Positions 43,473 to 55,880 of a stretch of DNA of 64,000 nt are shown one piece after another. This DNA is from Bullera alba (Eukaryota; Basidiomycota; Tremellomycetes; Tremellales; Bulleraceae), in NCBI GenBank assembly GCA_001600095.1, contig BCIX01000001.1:248001-312000 (forward strand), written 5' to 3'. Made by a program: the position numbers and the translations under genes. Positions within the stretch are counted from its first letter, which is position 1; each line of letters begins with the position of its first letter. The notes beneath the pieces are model-generated. The model did no database searches. It had not been told where the DNA came from and saw nothing but the letters and a program-made list of their open reading frames with translations.

Positions 43473-44784
43473 TTGGTGTGCACGTACATTGGTCAGGATT
43501 GGTCAGGATAGCAAGTTGATTTCGTTGTAAGCAATGCATCGACGTATCATTCATTGTATGTGACTCAAAATCAGCCTGCAGGCAAGCCCATCCAGGCCAG
43601 CCAGCATCACGGTGTAGACAGAGCTGTAGTTATAGCTCATGTAGAATGTATCAAGGAGGAGGCCTGGCTTGACAGGCTGGGGCCTTAACCGCGCTCGTGT
43701 GTCCGTCAGCAGCGCTTATACATGTCGATCTTAGCTCCGGTTGCCCCGCCACGTCCGTGCGTTTGCTTATTCTTCCCGTTTTCGGCAATTGATATACTGA
43801 TCCACCGTCTGCGCCTGCGCCTGCCGCTGCCGTGGTGCGAGGAGGTGATAGGACGTCCAATATGGACTAGAATTTAGAAAGAGAGTGGCTGTGGCCTATG
43901 GAGGCCTGTGGACCTTGGACCTCTTGGGTGGACTGAGGAAGACTGGGGCCATGGCTGCGATGGGCGAAGATTGGGTGGAGGCACTGGAAACTCCGAGAGC
44001 TCTGCAGAGCACTGGCGAAGACTGGCGGGGCCGAGCCAGAAGGCCTCGAGGGTACGACACTGTCAACCTCCGCCGAACCGGGAGAAGACGAATGTAGTGA
44101 CTGAGAACCAAGCTCTGGCGAGCTGTCTCAATTCGGGTAAGAGCCTAAAATGCACAAGAAAGCGGGAGGCTCAGGGGCGACGGACCACAGTTCCATGTTT
44201 TCCTTCTCAGGCACTCGGCCAAGAAACGGCTCGTTACTTACTGGTCCCTATACGTGTCCCTCCTCGAAGCTCCTCGACTCAGCTCGACTCCTCCCACGAG
44301 CAGACTCCACAGGCAGAGGGCTCACAAGGGCTCGCAGCGGCATCCGGGAGACTTGTCGCAATCGACGTAGCTTAATGCACAAACCCAAGCGGTGGAGTGA
44401 GACCTGCTTTAGCTCCTTGGGCACTCCCGGGGGCAGTCAGTCGATCACGGGAAGATCAATTACGACATCCTCTGCTTCCAGTATCCGGACGCAGCGTAGA
44501 GTCAACACCGAAGTCCAGATTGCCTCCTACCACTATAGCTACAGGCTAACCAGATAAATTCCCATTAGCTACATCTTCAGCAGCGTCTTCGTCAGACCAA
44601 GTGGCATACGAGGTCTTGCGTCCACTCGCAGATCACAGCCTCAAGTAAGGCAGCAACAAGTCGTTGAAACCTATAGGGGTCAGGCAGATCGACGTCTGGT
44701 TCGACATACAGATAACGCATCCCCAGAGGTTGAAGCATCAACACCAACAACAACGACAACGACTTGCCACGGCCAAAAAAAACG
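43473..44784. other. 1.3 kb intergenic region
   Basis: Several open frames occur on both strands, but they overlap one another, lack introns with good borders and show no domain, so I regard all as chance. The last 120 bases before 44785 are A/C-rich (CAACAACAAC-like) and look like the leader of the GH16 gene. Confidence 0.5.
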
Positions 44785-47186
44785 ATGCTGCTCAGCCTTG
44801 CCGTTGCGGGCCTCGCTGCGAGACTGGCCACTGCTCAGAGTGGGAATGGTGCACCGGAGAGGACAGGCGGAGCTACCACTGTGACGACACAAACGACCAC
44901 TGCCGCTGCGGGGCAATTAACTGCGCCGACGTCTCTCCAGCTAGCTAAAAAGTATACCGCTACGGAATTCTTGGACTGGGGTGGGTACAAGAGGACTAGG
45001 GCGACCGAAAGGGTGCATTACTGATGTCCTCTTCTAGAGTACTTCACCGATGACGACCCAACGCAGGGCTACGTCAAGTGAGCAACTGGTCGTCGTTATC
45101 GCGCACTAGCGCTGACCCGATCTTTCAGCTATGTCTCCCTCAAAGAAGGCGAGAGCAAGGGGCTCGTTCAGACGGATGCCAACGGTGCTTTTGTCATGCG
45201 AGCAGATTCCACCAACATGGGCGCTGGTCGAGGGAGAGATAGTATTAGAATCGTCTCGAAGGAGGAGTTTGGGGATGTGAGTGTGGAGCATCTTTGTCCC
45301 AGGGCATTCGCTGATAATGTGCTCGATAGGGCGTCTACATCCTAGATTTGAATCATATGCCTGTAGGCTGTGGCTCGGTACGTCCCTCCCCCCCAGATAT
45401 AGGGTATCTCACTGACATCTCACAGTGGCCGGCATTCTGGACTGTGGTCAACAAAGGCTGGCCGGGAGGCGGAGAGATCGATATCATCGAAGGAGCCAAC
45501 GCCTATCCCTCGCAATATAGCACCGCCTGGAACGTCACCAATGCTATTGGATTCAGAAACGCTTCGGCGGGATACCCCCCAACGTCCGATGTCGTCTCCC
45601 TACATACTGAGTCGGACTGTGGTATCCCCAGGAACACCTTCATGACCGGTCAAGTGGGCAGCGATACCTGCTCCGCTTACAAGAACGGCAATACCGGTTG
45701 TGGAGTGGATCTTGGCGCCAAAGGAGTCTACGGCGCTGATAGCTTCGGAGCTGGCGTCAACGAGATTGGGGGCGGTTGGTACGCCTTGTGGAGAGACGTG
45801 CAAAAGTGAGCAAAGTGCCTGCTTGGTGTTTTTAGCTATGGTGTACTGACCTATCGGCCAGCTCTGGTGGTGTTTACGCATACTACTGGCCACGAAACGC
45901 TCCGAATGTCCCGGACGACGTCAGAGTGAGTACAACGCTGAGTGTCGGAGGACTTTTCGTGCTGACCGGACTAGAACCCCGATACAACTGCTACGAACGT
46001 CGCTGGCTGGGGTCAGCCCGGTGCGAACCTCAGTATCCCCAACTGCAAGGGCGATTTCGACAAGCACGTCATTGTATTCAACATTGCCTTCTGTGGTGGA
46101 TAGTAAGTGACGAAGAGCTCCCTATTGGCCCCGTTGAGAAATTGGTGCTGATGTCTCGCAGTGCTGGAGGGACTTACCTTGCTTCTGGATGCCCCACGGG
46201 ATACTGCCAAGGTTTCGTTGCCGGCAACCCCAAGGCCTTTGAGGAGACATACTGGTCTATCAACAACTTGCGAGTCTACACCGCGAACGGTCAGATCGCC
46301 GGTATGGTCGGCAGCGGCAGCCCACTGTCTGCTGGTGCCATCGCCGGTATTGCCGTCGGAGGTGTCGTCGTCCTTGCCATCATTGGATTCTTGCTCTGGC
46401 GACACAGGCGTAAGACTGTCACCAGGTGAGATTGACCAAGAGACCTAGGAGCACGTTGACCAATGTTTTAGACGCCGACTTGACGACGTCGCCCGGGGAG
46501 GAAGGTACGCGGACGAGAACGCCCTTGTGCAGAAGAGGAGTAGTTGGGTCGGAGGCGGCTCCAACGAGTCTGTTGGCGATGCAGTCCCTTCATTCGCTTT
46601 CGCCACTGGAACTTCGGCTCGGGGCTCTCTGTCCAACGGAAGTGGAGAGCCCGCTACGACTATCAACCGTGCCGCTGGGGGCGCGAGGCGAGATTCTGCA
46701 GCAAAGGCAAAGAAGGAACACAAGGAGAAGAAGGCAAAGAAGGAGAAGGCTCCTACGGCCATCAAAACCCTTCCGTTCAATTTCGGGGCTCCAAAACTTC
46801 TCCTCGACGACGCCAACGCTCAGTCGGCACCACAGCCAGCCGCCCCGGCGCCTTTGGTCCCTGGATTTATAAGAGCCGCGGATCTAGCAGCAGAGGACGA
46901 TCTCGACGCTCAAATGGAGGCCGAGGAGTCTGCGAAGAAACAGAAAAAACAATATAAGGCTACGACAGTAGGGTACGCCCAAGCAGATGGTACCATTCTG
47001 GCAACGCCAAAACCGAGAATGGGCAAGACAGTGCTCGCTCCAGGCAAGACGCCCAAGCATTACTTAGCGGGAGAGACACCCTCCGGAGTGTATAGAGAGC
47101 CAGTGACATTGGCAGACGAGGTCTCCCCCTCGGGGACCGGTAGTCCCAGTAGCAGTAGACGACCTAGTGCCGCTTGGGTCGGATAG
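44785..47186 (+). CDS. Membrane-anchored GH16 beta-glucanase/transglycosidase with long cytoplasmic tail
   Basis: A signal peptide (MLLSLAVAGLAARLATA) and Thr-rich stretch lead into a GH16 domain: FLDWEYFTDDDPTQGYVNYV, then GGEIDIIEGAN with the catalytic E-X-D-X-X-E set, SDCGIP, CGVD, and GGVYAYYWPRNAPNVP. This is the eukaryotic laminarinase/MLG1 branch, acting on cell-wall beta-1,3 or mixed glucans. After the catalytic domain comes one membrane span (GAIAGIAVGGVVVLAIIGFLLWRHRRK), then a cytoplasmic tail of about 240 residues, rich in Lys/Glu and Ser (KAKKEHKEKKAKKEKA). So this looks like a type I membrane protein with the enzyme outside. Such a long tail is unusual for GH16 proteins, most of which are secreted or GPI-anchored; it could be a sorting or signalling tail. 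Convergent with RPN3. Confidence 0.88.
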
Positions 47187-47346
47187 ACGTAGCACGAAGG
47201 AGAGGACGAGAACGAGGACGGATCGCCTATCCAGGGGTATACGACAGCATGTCCATCTAGATGTATCACTTTGCACGACGAAAGCCAGGAGCAGCAACAA
47301 TGATCATAACTTTTGTGCATCAGCATCATTATCTACCTCTAACACT

Positions 47347-49372
47347 CTAGAAGTCTGGGTCGCCAATGTCATTGTCCGCGATCATCTGAGCAATCTTCTT
47401 CTCAGAGTCGCGTGCCTCAATCTCGTTGTCCAGATCTGTGATGTGTCAGCAAGTTGCACGCCCGACTCAGGTCGTGATTGACTCACGCTTTCGGTGCGCA
47501 TTGGGTGGGTACCTCATCGCTCTGACTGTGTCGTTGTACATGTCCGTACAGTGCTCGACACGCCTGTTGAACTGCTTACTTGGCTCATCCGTCTCGTACA
47601 GGTCTCTCGATATGCGCGATTGCATGAACCCCCCAGAGTGGTCGATCGTGGCATCAATCACACCATCCTTGATGGCCTTGGCGACAATGTACTCGGTATC
47701 CTCTTCAGAGTCGAGGCCCAGTTTGAGGCAAATATCCGCCAGGGAGATCTTCGAGTATGCCAGGGTGATGGTACGGAGCGCAGTCTTGATGACAAAGTGA
47801 CGCAGTCGCAGAATGAGGAAGTGGGTAGAGTCGGCGTGGAAGGTCTTTTCGTGCTCGTTGAACGCTTTCTGGAATGCGGTGACGTCTCCGACTCGTACGG
47901 CTGGAAGGAATCAGCTTGAGCGGACGATGTACACGTCAGCTGATGCTCACCCTGAACGATCTGGAAGTATGGCAGGAGCGCCTCTTTGAGAACAGGCTTC
48001 CTGAACAGCGATCGATCGGGTATAACACCGGTGAGCAGAACGACGACAATATAGTATTTGTGAATCTAGAGGCGATGAGTCAGCTGCACATTCTGGTCGC
48101 GATGCCGACTCACAATCTGGACAAAACCGGGGGCAAGCTCATCCTTTGGCGCTCTCCTGATCGCGGTCTGGAAGTACTCTCTTGCCTTGGAGTAGTTGAG
48201 CTGAATGGCCTTGAGCCTTCCGGCGTAGAAGAGCCATCTGACGGATTGAGCCTGATTGACCTGACCTTGGAACGACGATTTCGAGATGAGCTTGTCGGCT
48301 TGGTCGTACTGGTTGTTGGCGAGGTACGACCGCAAGAGGAGGTTGATCACAGTGACCTGCGCTGTGTCAGTGGTTTCGAGCGCATTGATCTTGATCGCTA
48401 ACCTCGAGAGTCTCGTCTTTACGGAGGGAGGCAGTCTGTCTCGTTGCCAGAAGCAGACTAGGTGAGAGTCAGCTTCGGACACAAGCCAGCAGGCTCCGAT
48501 CAGCTCACGGTTGCAGCTCGCTCAGTCTTCCTTGCAGCTCGTAAGTCCTCGCGAGGTAAAAGTAGACCTTGGCAGCTAGCTGATCAAGCGTCCTTCTGTT
48601 GGCCTTCGAGACGATCTCCACTGTCTCCTCGGCGAACTTGGTGGCCTATCAGGGTATCAGCATAGTTCAAATAGGAGCAACCCCAGTTGTAACTCACCTG
48701 CTCGATCTTGCCGGCGTCGATGTTGGCAAGTAGGAGGAGTAATCGGAGGTATACCACGCCTTCAGGTATGAGATCGCCCGAAGCTGGATCCACCGGTGCT
48801 ACGTATTTCCTCGAGACGGCAGCGGTCTTGGTCGCAGACGTCTCTTCGGCTACGGGGGCGTCTACATCCATTGCGTCGGTCGACGACGAGGCTGGTGCCT
48901 CGGGAAGATCTTGGAAGGCGGAAGAGGCGATCAGGGATTGACCCGTCTTGGCTGTCAACCAGATTTCAGCGCCACCCCGACAACCAACACAATGCGTCGT
49001 AGATACGCCCACGGGGATGGATGCACTCACAGCCAGGTGGGAAAGCCTTCTCGAGCGTCGATCGAAGGACCCTCTTATCCAACTTCTTCCTCAGCGTCAT
49101 CAACGTCCTCAACACCCTGATCGTGAACCTCGACTCGATGGCCGACACAGCCCTTCCTATCAATGCAATGTTCTGGAGGATTTCTGATCGAGTCATGAGG
49201 TCAGCTCTCCTGTTCTACACTGGAGTGACCGTGGTGGGTGACGCTTACCATCTTCAACTGTCAATTCGGGTTCAGCAACCTTGACTTCCGTCTTCTCCTC
49301 TGCAGCGTCCTTCTTGTCTACCGACTCCGCGGCCTTTCCGTTCTGGCTGTCCTTGCTAACATTGCCCGACAT
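47347..49372 (-). CDS. RPN3: 26S proteasome regulatory subunit Rpn3 (PSMD3)
   Basis: Starts MSGNVSKDSQNGKAAES and runs through several exons. Recognisable blocks are NIALIGRAVSAIESRFTIRVLRTL, VYLRLLLLLANIDAGKI, KVYFYLARTYELQGRL, LLRSYLANNQYDQADKLISK, AGRLKAIQLNYSKAREYF, HKYYIVVVLLTGVIPDRSLF, and the PCI domain segment HFVIKTALRTITLAYSKISL ... IVAKAIKDGVIDATIDH. Its C terminus (EKKIAQMIADNDIGDPDF) is the usual acidic tail. Rpn3 is part of the lid of the 19S regulatory particle and is essential for proteasome assembly. Same strand as the PDI gene upstream, 301 bases apart. Confidence 0.95.
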
Positions 49373-49673
49373 GATGCTTGATGGCCGAATGAGGTGGAAT
49401 GAAGTAGTTGAATTGCAGGTGGAATGAGGTCAACTTCAAGTGGACTTCGACGCGCAAGCAGCGGTTTCATCATTTCGTCAAAAGTGGCACTCCATGCTAG
49501 CTTCAAGCTTCAGTGTTCATGCAACCGTCTCTGTGGTTGTTCGTCTGCAACATGGCCTCGCAGTCCAGCGGTGCGGTCAGAGCATACTAAGTAGATGCAT
49601 GCCGTGAACGTATGTACTGTGCGATGCATAATGCGGATGGATGGTTCAGTCGCTCAAGTGACCTTGTTACCGC
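49373..49673. other. Intergenic region, PDI to RPN3
   Basis: 301 bases between two minus-strand genes; PDI 3' UTR and RPN3 promoter. Nothing else visible. Confidence 0.4.
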
Positions 49674-51458
49674 TTAGAGCTCTCCCTTGATCTTGTCACC
49701 GACCTTGCCGGCCTGGTCCTGCATGTATCCAACAAACGCCTCGGCGTCCTCGCCCAGCTCGTTGAGCTTGTCACCAGCGGCATCCTTCAGGTCTTCGAGC
49801 TTGGTGGCGGCGAAGGAAGAGAGGATGTTGGCCTTGATCTTCAGCTCATCGAGCTTCGTTGGAGCTAGGGATGGAGAGCCAAGAAGGTTGGCAATTCTGT
49901 ATGCCATCATCAGTGGAACTCTCAAGAAATTCAGCTTTTTGGGGAGCTCACCTGCCCTGCTCCTTGACCAGCCACGACTCGCCCTTCTCAACGATCCTCT
50001 CCATAGCCTTGACATAGTATGATGCGCTAGCGTTGGCCTTGCTGCTAGCGTCAGTGCCCAGCGAGGCAAGGTACTCCTTGGCCTTGTTGACGATCTCTGG
50101 TCGCTCGGGGACATTGGCAGAGAAGAAATCCGAGGCGAGGGTGTCGAGAGTCAGCACCTTGCCGGCGGCGGCGGAGAGGAGACCGCTGGCGGTTCGGGAA
50201 GTTCCACAGTGCTCGTTCAGGAACTGGACAATCAGCAACGCCGACTCGTACATCGACTCACCTCGACGAACTGGTCCTCGGTTCGGCCTGAGTTGTAGAT
50301 GATAGGCTCCTTGTTGTCACCCTTGGGGAAGAATTTGATGGTTGGGAAGCTTCTGACGTCGTATCGCTCGGCAATTGGCTTGTTCTCCACCTCATCGGCG
50401 TTGACCTGAGCGACGACACAGTCTGACTCGGCCTGGAAGGCCTTGGCGACTTTCTCGTAGGCGGGTTTCATGTTCTGAGGTGTGTCAGCTGTGATCGCAG
50501 ATGGCATATTGGCTATGGCTGACCTTGCAGTGGCCGCACTACACGATGATTAGCTTCGACCAGCTCAGAGATGGAAGCTATACTCACCCAAGGAGCGGTA
50601 AAGGCTACGAGAACGTTCTTCTTGGGATCCAGGGCGATGTCGTCAAAGTTCTTCGATCCGAGCTGTGCGAAGGCGGGTGGAGCAGGTGGTTTGATGTTGG
50701 ACTTGACGCCAGAGTTCTCAGTGACGCTATGATAAGCGTCAGCTTAGTCCCAGAAGGCGACTGTCTACTCAGCTCACAAGTTGACAAGAGAGTCGAGGTC
50801 CCGGCCGGACTGGTAATCGACGGGTTCGGATGAACCAGCTGGGAACCATTTCAAGGCTGTAAGATGATCAGCGATCGCGATACGAATTATGGAATGACTG
50901 GGAGGCGGAGGTAATGCTCACTTGGGAAGCCCTGGACACCGAATCGCGTTCCGAGTTCACGTCCAACGCCATCGGCGTCAGTTTTGGCGATGATGACTTT
51001 GTCCTATTCGAAGTTAGGCTCATCGATGCTCGGGGAACGATTGTTCGACATACGGTTGGGAAGGCATCGGCGAGCTGGTCGTAGACAGGTGCCACTGAGC
51101 AGAGTCAGTGAAAAATTCGGTATTATCAATCTCGCACTCACAGTTCTTGCAGTGGCCACACCATCTGTTACAGATTAGCCATTTCCTCCTTCAATTACAG
51201 GACGGCTGCTTACGGAGCATAGCTAAGGGGAAGTCAGCTGGGTGCGCACGGGTCGCGGCACAAGCAGCTCACAACTCGACGAGAGCCGGTTTATCCTGAC
51301 CAATGATCTACCGCACCGTCAGCGTCCTACTCGGCATGTTCATCTGGGTGTGGACGCACCGAGTCAAAGTTCTTGGAGTCGAGGTCGACAACCTTGCTCG
51401 CGCTGACCAAGCCGGCCAAACCGAGGATTGCCGCGGAGAGGGAGAGTGTGAACCGCAT
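49674..51458 (-). CDS. ER protein disulfide isomerase with two thioredoxin domains and ERp29-type C terminus
   Basis: A signal peptide (MRFTLSLSAAILGLAGLVSA) precedes two thioredoxin-like domains, each with an APWCGHC active site; the second is in VLVAFTAPWCGHCKNMKPAY. The C-terminal helical part (VNKAKEYLASLGTDASSKA, YYVKAMERIVEKGESWLVKE) matches the ERp29c domain of the Erp38/PDI-D subfamily. The protein ends KIKGEL, where KGEL may act as a weak KDEL-like ER retrieval signal. It would form and shuffle disulfides in secretory proteins. The first active-site region is split by several introns: the residues before WCGHC come from a 9 base exon (51214-51222, completing Phe-Tyr-Ala-Pro). Confidence 0.93.
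51214..51222 (-). other. Nine-nucleotide internal microexon
   Basis: CTATGCTCC on the minus strand, flanked by CCCTTAG and GTAAGC. Together with its neighbours it encodes Phe-Tyr-Ala-Pro immediately before the first WCGHC active site of the PDI. Frame and family consensus are both met only when it is included. Confidence 0.8.
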
Positions 51459-52145
51459 ACTACTTCTTTACTGTCGGGATGGGAAGTAGAGTAAGTCTAA
51501 GACTGCTTGACAAGCAAGACCAGAAATATAGTCGACTGCTCGCTCTGCTGGTCGCTTCCACGTCGGTCAGCGGGCAACAGGAGGAGGTCGGGTGGAGGGC
51601 GATCGTCATCCAGTCAAAAAGAGGGGGGATGGAATAAATAAAGGTGAGCCAGCCAACAGCTGCGCCTGCAGCCCTGCTGGAGTTCCGTGCTGATGTCTGC
51701 GGTTGCATCCTCTCTACTGAACCACAGATACAAGCGGGTAGGGAATGTAGGCCTAGCATTCTGCCCACTCCTGCAATGCGAAGCAAAGCTCGCTGTCGTT
51801 CAGATAAATCAGAACAAGAGCCAAGAGGGATTTCGAAACGCTTTCCCACTGATTCCCTCCTTTGACGTCTGTGAAACGCGGATTCGCCTTCGGTCTTTCG
51901 CGTCTGGAGATGCCTTCTTCAGAGTCCGCTGGATGTCGAAGTCTCTGGAATGTTCAGCGGCGACACCGTGATTCTTATAAGTCTACACCTTACCATCGCA
52001 CACATCAGTGTCATTGATATACTCCCGAACTCACAACTCGACTCTCCCTTCTGCTAGCTTGCTTGTCTGAGCTGATAGGACTGATCACACCTCATCTCTA
52101 TTGACCCTTGCTTTCTCATCACAACCCAAAGAGCACCCCTCCACC
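51459..52145. promoter_or_regulatory. Divergent intergenic region (PDI / four-TM protein) with UPRE-like motif
   Basis: About 690 bases between opposite start codons. On the minus strand GACGTGG occurs at 51564-51558, about 100 bases upstream of the PDI ATG. The core matches the bZIP unfolded-protein-response element type (TGACGTGG) seen for ATF6/XBP1, and PDI genes are usual UPR targets. The match is short, so functional assignment is tentative. Confidence 0.35.
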
Positions 52146-53034
52146 ATGGGAGCTCCGGACCGAACGACGGGTCTTCCCATACACCTCCTCTACCCCCTCA
52201 TCTCGGCAACACTGCTCGCGATCGCAGCTTTCGCTAGCGCGGACAGCGTTTGGTATGCCAGTGCCAACTCGCCTACACTGACGGCGAGTAGAGACGGATG
52301 CGGATGGTGATTGAAGCTGACGCCTGACGGTCGGCTTAGGTTCGCTTCGGTAGTGCTAATTAGTACGTGCAGTAGTCGCGCGGACTGTGGTTGACTCGCT
52401 CTAGCTGCGGTTACAACGTCTCAAATCTCCAGATCACTGGCAAGTTGGGCTGCATATACAGAGGATACCAGTATCAAATCCCCGTCAACTACTTTGGTAC
52501 CGGGTTTCCGCTCCCCGATGACGTCTCGAAGAACCTCTCCAAAGTCGCCGTCATGAGTGTAGTCGGTGAGTAGCGGGCCCCATTGATCGGCGGCTCGGAT
52601 CTCTTGAAGCTGGCTGCTGGGAGGTGTACTGACCAGCTCACTCAGCATTTGGATTGGTGCTTGCCGCCGGACTACACCACGCCTACTTTATCAGATACTC
52701 GTACCGAACGACGCCACCGCCCGACGGAGATAAGATGTGGTCACTCGCTCAAATCCACTTTGTCTCCCTGATCGTCGTGTTCCTGTGAGTCACGGCGTAC
52801 ATGAGTGTGACGCATTGTGACACACAGAGAGCTGATCCCACTCGTAGATTCACTTGGGTTGCGTTCATTGCCCAAGCCACAGTCGTAGGTAATTCCATTG
52901 GCGGGGACGCCGAGCAAGGCGACCCTGTAGCCGTGTACTGGGGTCAAGCTACTTGGCTGGTACTGGCCGCTGCTGTTGTACACCTCGGATGGGGATACGA
53001 GGCTGTCAGGTGGAGAGTGCAATTGCTAAAGTGA
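52146..53034 (+). CDS. Four-span membrane protein of unknown function
   Basis: The ATG at 52146 has a good context (CCACCATGG). Four hydrophobic segments can be read: LLYPLISATLLAIAAFASA, VAVMSVVGAFGLVLAAGLHH, FVSLIVVFLFTWVAFIAQA, and ATWLVLAAAVVHLGWGYEA. The first extracellular/luminal loop contains CGYNVSNLQITGKLGC, two cysteines that could pair, and the C terminus is short and basic. This arrangement recalls Sur7/PalI-type fungal tetraspans, but I do not recognise a specific family. The first intron is not certain: direct joining from TG|GTATGC to CTCTAG gives a good frame, but a 10-23 base microexon around 52340-52370 is an alternative. Confidence 0.65.
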
Positions 53035-54041
53035 GGCAAGCGTGGACGTGGACGAGTGCAGGTGTGCAGCTGCTGGGGTCACTAGGGGTTACTCACCTAT
53101 GTCGCGTGCCTGAATGTCCAGACCAGATCCCGAAGAGAAGAAAAGACGATCCAGACTTTGGTCCGAAGGGTGCCACGCAATTAGCCTTTTTCTTCCTGCC
53201 CAACCCCAAATTGTCAAAGTTGCCCAATGCATTTGGTCTTCCTGCGTCCCGAGCTGCGGGCAATGACAGACCCTCGATCATGACAGATCATGGCCATTTA
53301 TGCTTGACCGCTTCAGTCTTCACCAGCGGCGTCGGAGGAGGCCAAGTCTGCCGCAGATAAAAAAACGTCGCAATCGTAAATCGTTCCTGAGACTTTTGCC
53401 CAAATGTAAATTCGGGGTGCTTCATCTTTTGTCAGAGCTATCTCTGACTCTGTCACGATCTCGTCGTGCATGCTGTTATTCCGAGGACAATGGCGAGGGT
53501 GTGCTGACCTTGCTGCGTTGAGGTTCGGGTCCCACCCGCGAGATGATGCAGTCACCGCTCGTCCTGAGATCTTCTGGTCTCTAGGGCCAACCTTTCGAGG
53601 AGTACGTTTCGATCGAAACGTGCTCTTTCACGGGGGTCTGCTGGAGAGTCGGGCATTGTTCGTCGCGATCATTGCGAATAGGCATGATCGGCATCACGGC
53701 GAAGAGAAAAAAGTCTAGTATGTCCGATTGAGATGTGAGCACAATAGATATAGCGCAGGTCGTTGTCGAGGTCGTCTCTTTCACCAAGACCAAAATCCTC
53801 TACATCCTCATTCATCATCACGCAACCTTGTTTCGCCAGTGTAGATCGCTGCGAACGTCCCGACCCCGAGTAGATCTCGCCTACATCACCTCTCGCTACA
53901 CTTCTGGTCCGTCCAGGCCCCTGTAGATCTTTACACTCATTCCGACTGTCACCCTAGAAAAAATCACTTGATCCGGTCAAATCCGCCACCCAAACCAAAC
54001 AACAAATTACATACACCCAAAAGCCAAAACAGGATCCGATC
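53035..54041. other. 1 kb intergenic region
   Basis: Between two plus-strand genes. No supported gene, RNA or repeat. The part from about 53740 to 54041 is C/T- and A/C-rich and looks like the leader of the next gene. Confidence 0.5.
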
Positions 54042-55770
54042 ATGCCTTGGTACTCTGCACTGAAGCGATCAAGAGAGCAGACCAACATCATCACCTCTTC
54101 ATCGTCTGCTCCCACCAACAACACGTCCGAGACCAACAGACACAGGCCCAAACGATCCAAGAGGCAGTCGTATCTCGCGCCAAAAGTAGCGGAACGCGGA
54201 TCTTCCCTGTATGGCAATAACATCGTCCCGGGCTACGACATTGCCAGCTTCCCGCCTCATCAATACAGTGTCTCGGATCTAGCGCCAAGGTACAAGCACA
54301 CCTTCGACTACGACTACGATTCAGCCCAAGTCGATCCACTGGATACGCCGCCATACTCGGACCACTCTCAGTCGTGCTTGGACCTCGGTCAGGAGCCAGA
54401 GCTCTACTTCCCCGCACCACCACGTTTGCCCCCATTTAGGCACGACTTTGGCTCCAGGATTTGGGACGAGCTGTTTGACTTTGCCGAGCGATACGAACCA
54501 GAACCAAACAGCAAGCCAACCAAGCAGTCCCTCCGAAGCAGACTCGTGTCATTTGTCCAGCTCGACTCGAGGCGAGGATCGACATTCGACCTGCCCACGT
54601 CATCGAGAGGTGTTGACACTGGAAACACTGGTACAAGAGCGTCCTTCACCACCAGGTGGATGAGGTCGGAGATCTGGACAAAGGTAAGTCAGCATAGCGT
54701 CCGAAGACTGCTTCACAGCTAATGTAGAACCACTCGTAGAAGGACCTCTGCGAGGCAACAATGTCAGCGCAAACATCCTCCTTGCCTGCCATTCCTCCTC
54801 GTTCGCAGCTCCGAACGCCCTCCTCGAGCTCATTCGGCAAACCGACTTTCGAACTCCCTGTAGATCTCCCTCCTGCATCTGCACATCTCCACACGTCATT
54901 TCCGAATGCACAGACCACATCGCCAGTTAGTGCCCCGTACCTCAGCCCAGTATTGGCCGACAGCGGCTCTGGATCTGAAGACATCACTTTCGGCAAGAAG
55001 AAGCGGGCTTCGGTTGCGGTCAGCAAAGACCCCGCTCGTATAAGAGACGGCACCGAGCCACGCAGGAGTAGCAGTGGTATCTACACTCGTGAGTACCTCC
55101 CTCGTTGCTGCTCCACTCTCATGCTGATCCTTGCTCAGCACCCACGTTCCCTGGTCCCCAAGGACCCAGGCCATCACACTTTCCTTCACATGTATACACT
55201 CCTTCAAACTTCGTACTCAGCACTACTCCCGGCACCTACGCCTACGAGGCAAGCACGTCTTCCCGAACATCCTCGTTATCTTCCGACAGCGGAGAATCCC
55301 CTCCCACGCCAACCACGCCGCTGTCGCAACTGTCTTCAGTATCGGCACGTTTCTCCAAAAATCTATCTGCAAAGACTGCCGCCGGCTTGAAGCGATTCTC
55401 GCAACAGGTCTCATCGACGACATCCTCGGCCACCAACAGCGGATACTCCACGCCCACATCTAGCACACCGTACAGTATGACCAACTACGAGAACTACTTT
55501 CCTCCCTCGCTTGCGACCTCGCCTCGATCCAGACAATCGTCCTGCGGTCCAGTCACGCCCACCTCTTCGACTTTCAGCACTGGCCTCCAATCATCCTCAT
55601 ACCTCGGTCTCGGCGTCGGTCTCAATGAGAACGAAGCGAGATCATCCATCGTGTTGGAGAAAGAGGATGATGCGCCAAAGTCGCCAGTATCCAAGCCGAA
55701 GCGAAAGCCAGTGCCAAGGATGCTCACGGAGGAGTCTGTGACTAGCAAATTCGAGGAACTGAGGATGTGA
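54042..55770 (+). CDS. Ser/Thr/Pro-rich protein of unknown function
   Basis: Three exons (54042-54683, 54740-55088, 55139-55770) join in frame to 540 residues. The N terminus is basic (MPWYSALKRSREQTN, then PKRSKRQSYLAPK), the middle contains aromatic and acidic patches (FDYDYDSAQVD, SRIWDELFDFAERYEPEP), and the rest is dominated by Ser, Thr and Pro. The C terminus is charged (KPKRKPVPRMLTEESVTSKFEELRM). No signal peptide, membrane span or known domain is visible. The basic clusters would suit nuclear import and the Ser-Pro motifs phosphorylation. Intron borders and codon use support a real gene; it is likely a largely disordered protein. Confidence 0.7.
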
Positions 55771-55880
55771 GGTGTGACTATCTGGAACTTGTAACGAGAC
55801 GCCGTTTGTACATCTACATCTACTCTAGATCTTGTCCTGTTGTATCAGATGATGTAAGAGTACCGCAGGGCTATTCCGCC

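Noticed and set aside
43885..44557. Several overlapping open frames between FBP1 and GH16
   Set aside because: They overlap each other in different frames and strands, and none shows family motifs or good splice sites.
53520..53536. GGTTCGGGTCCC resembling a tRNA T arm
   Set aside because: The flanking bases do not pair as a T stem and no other arms are present.
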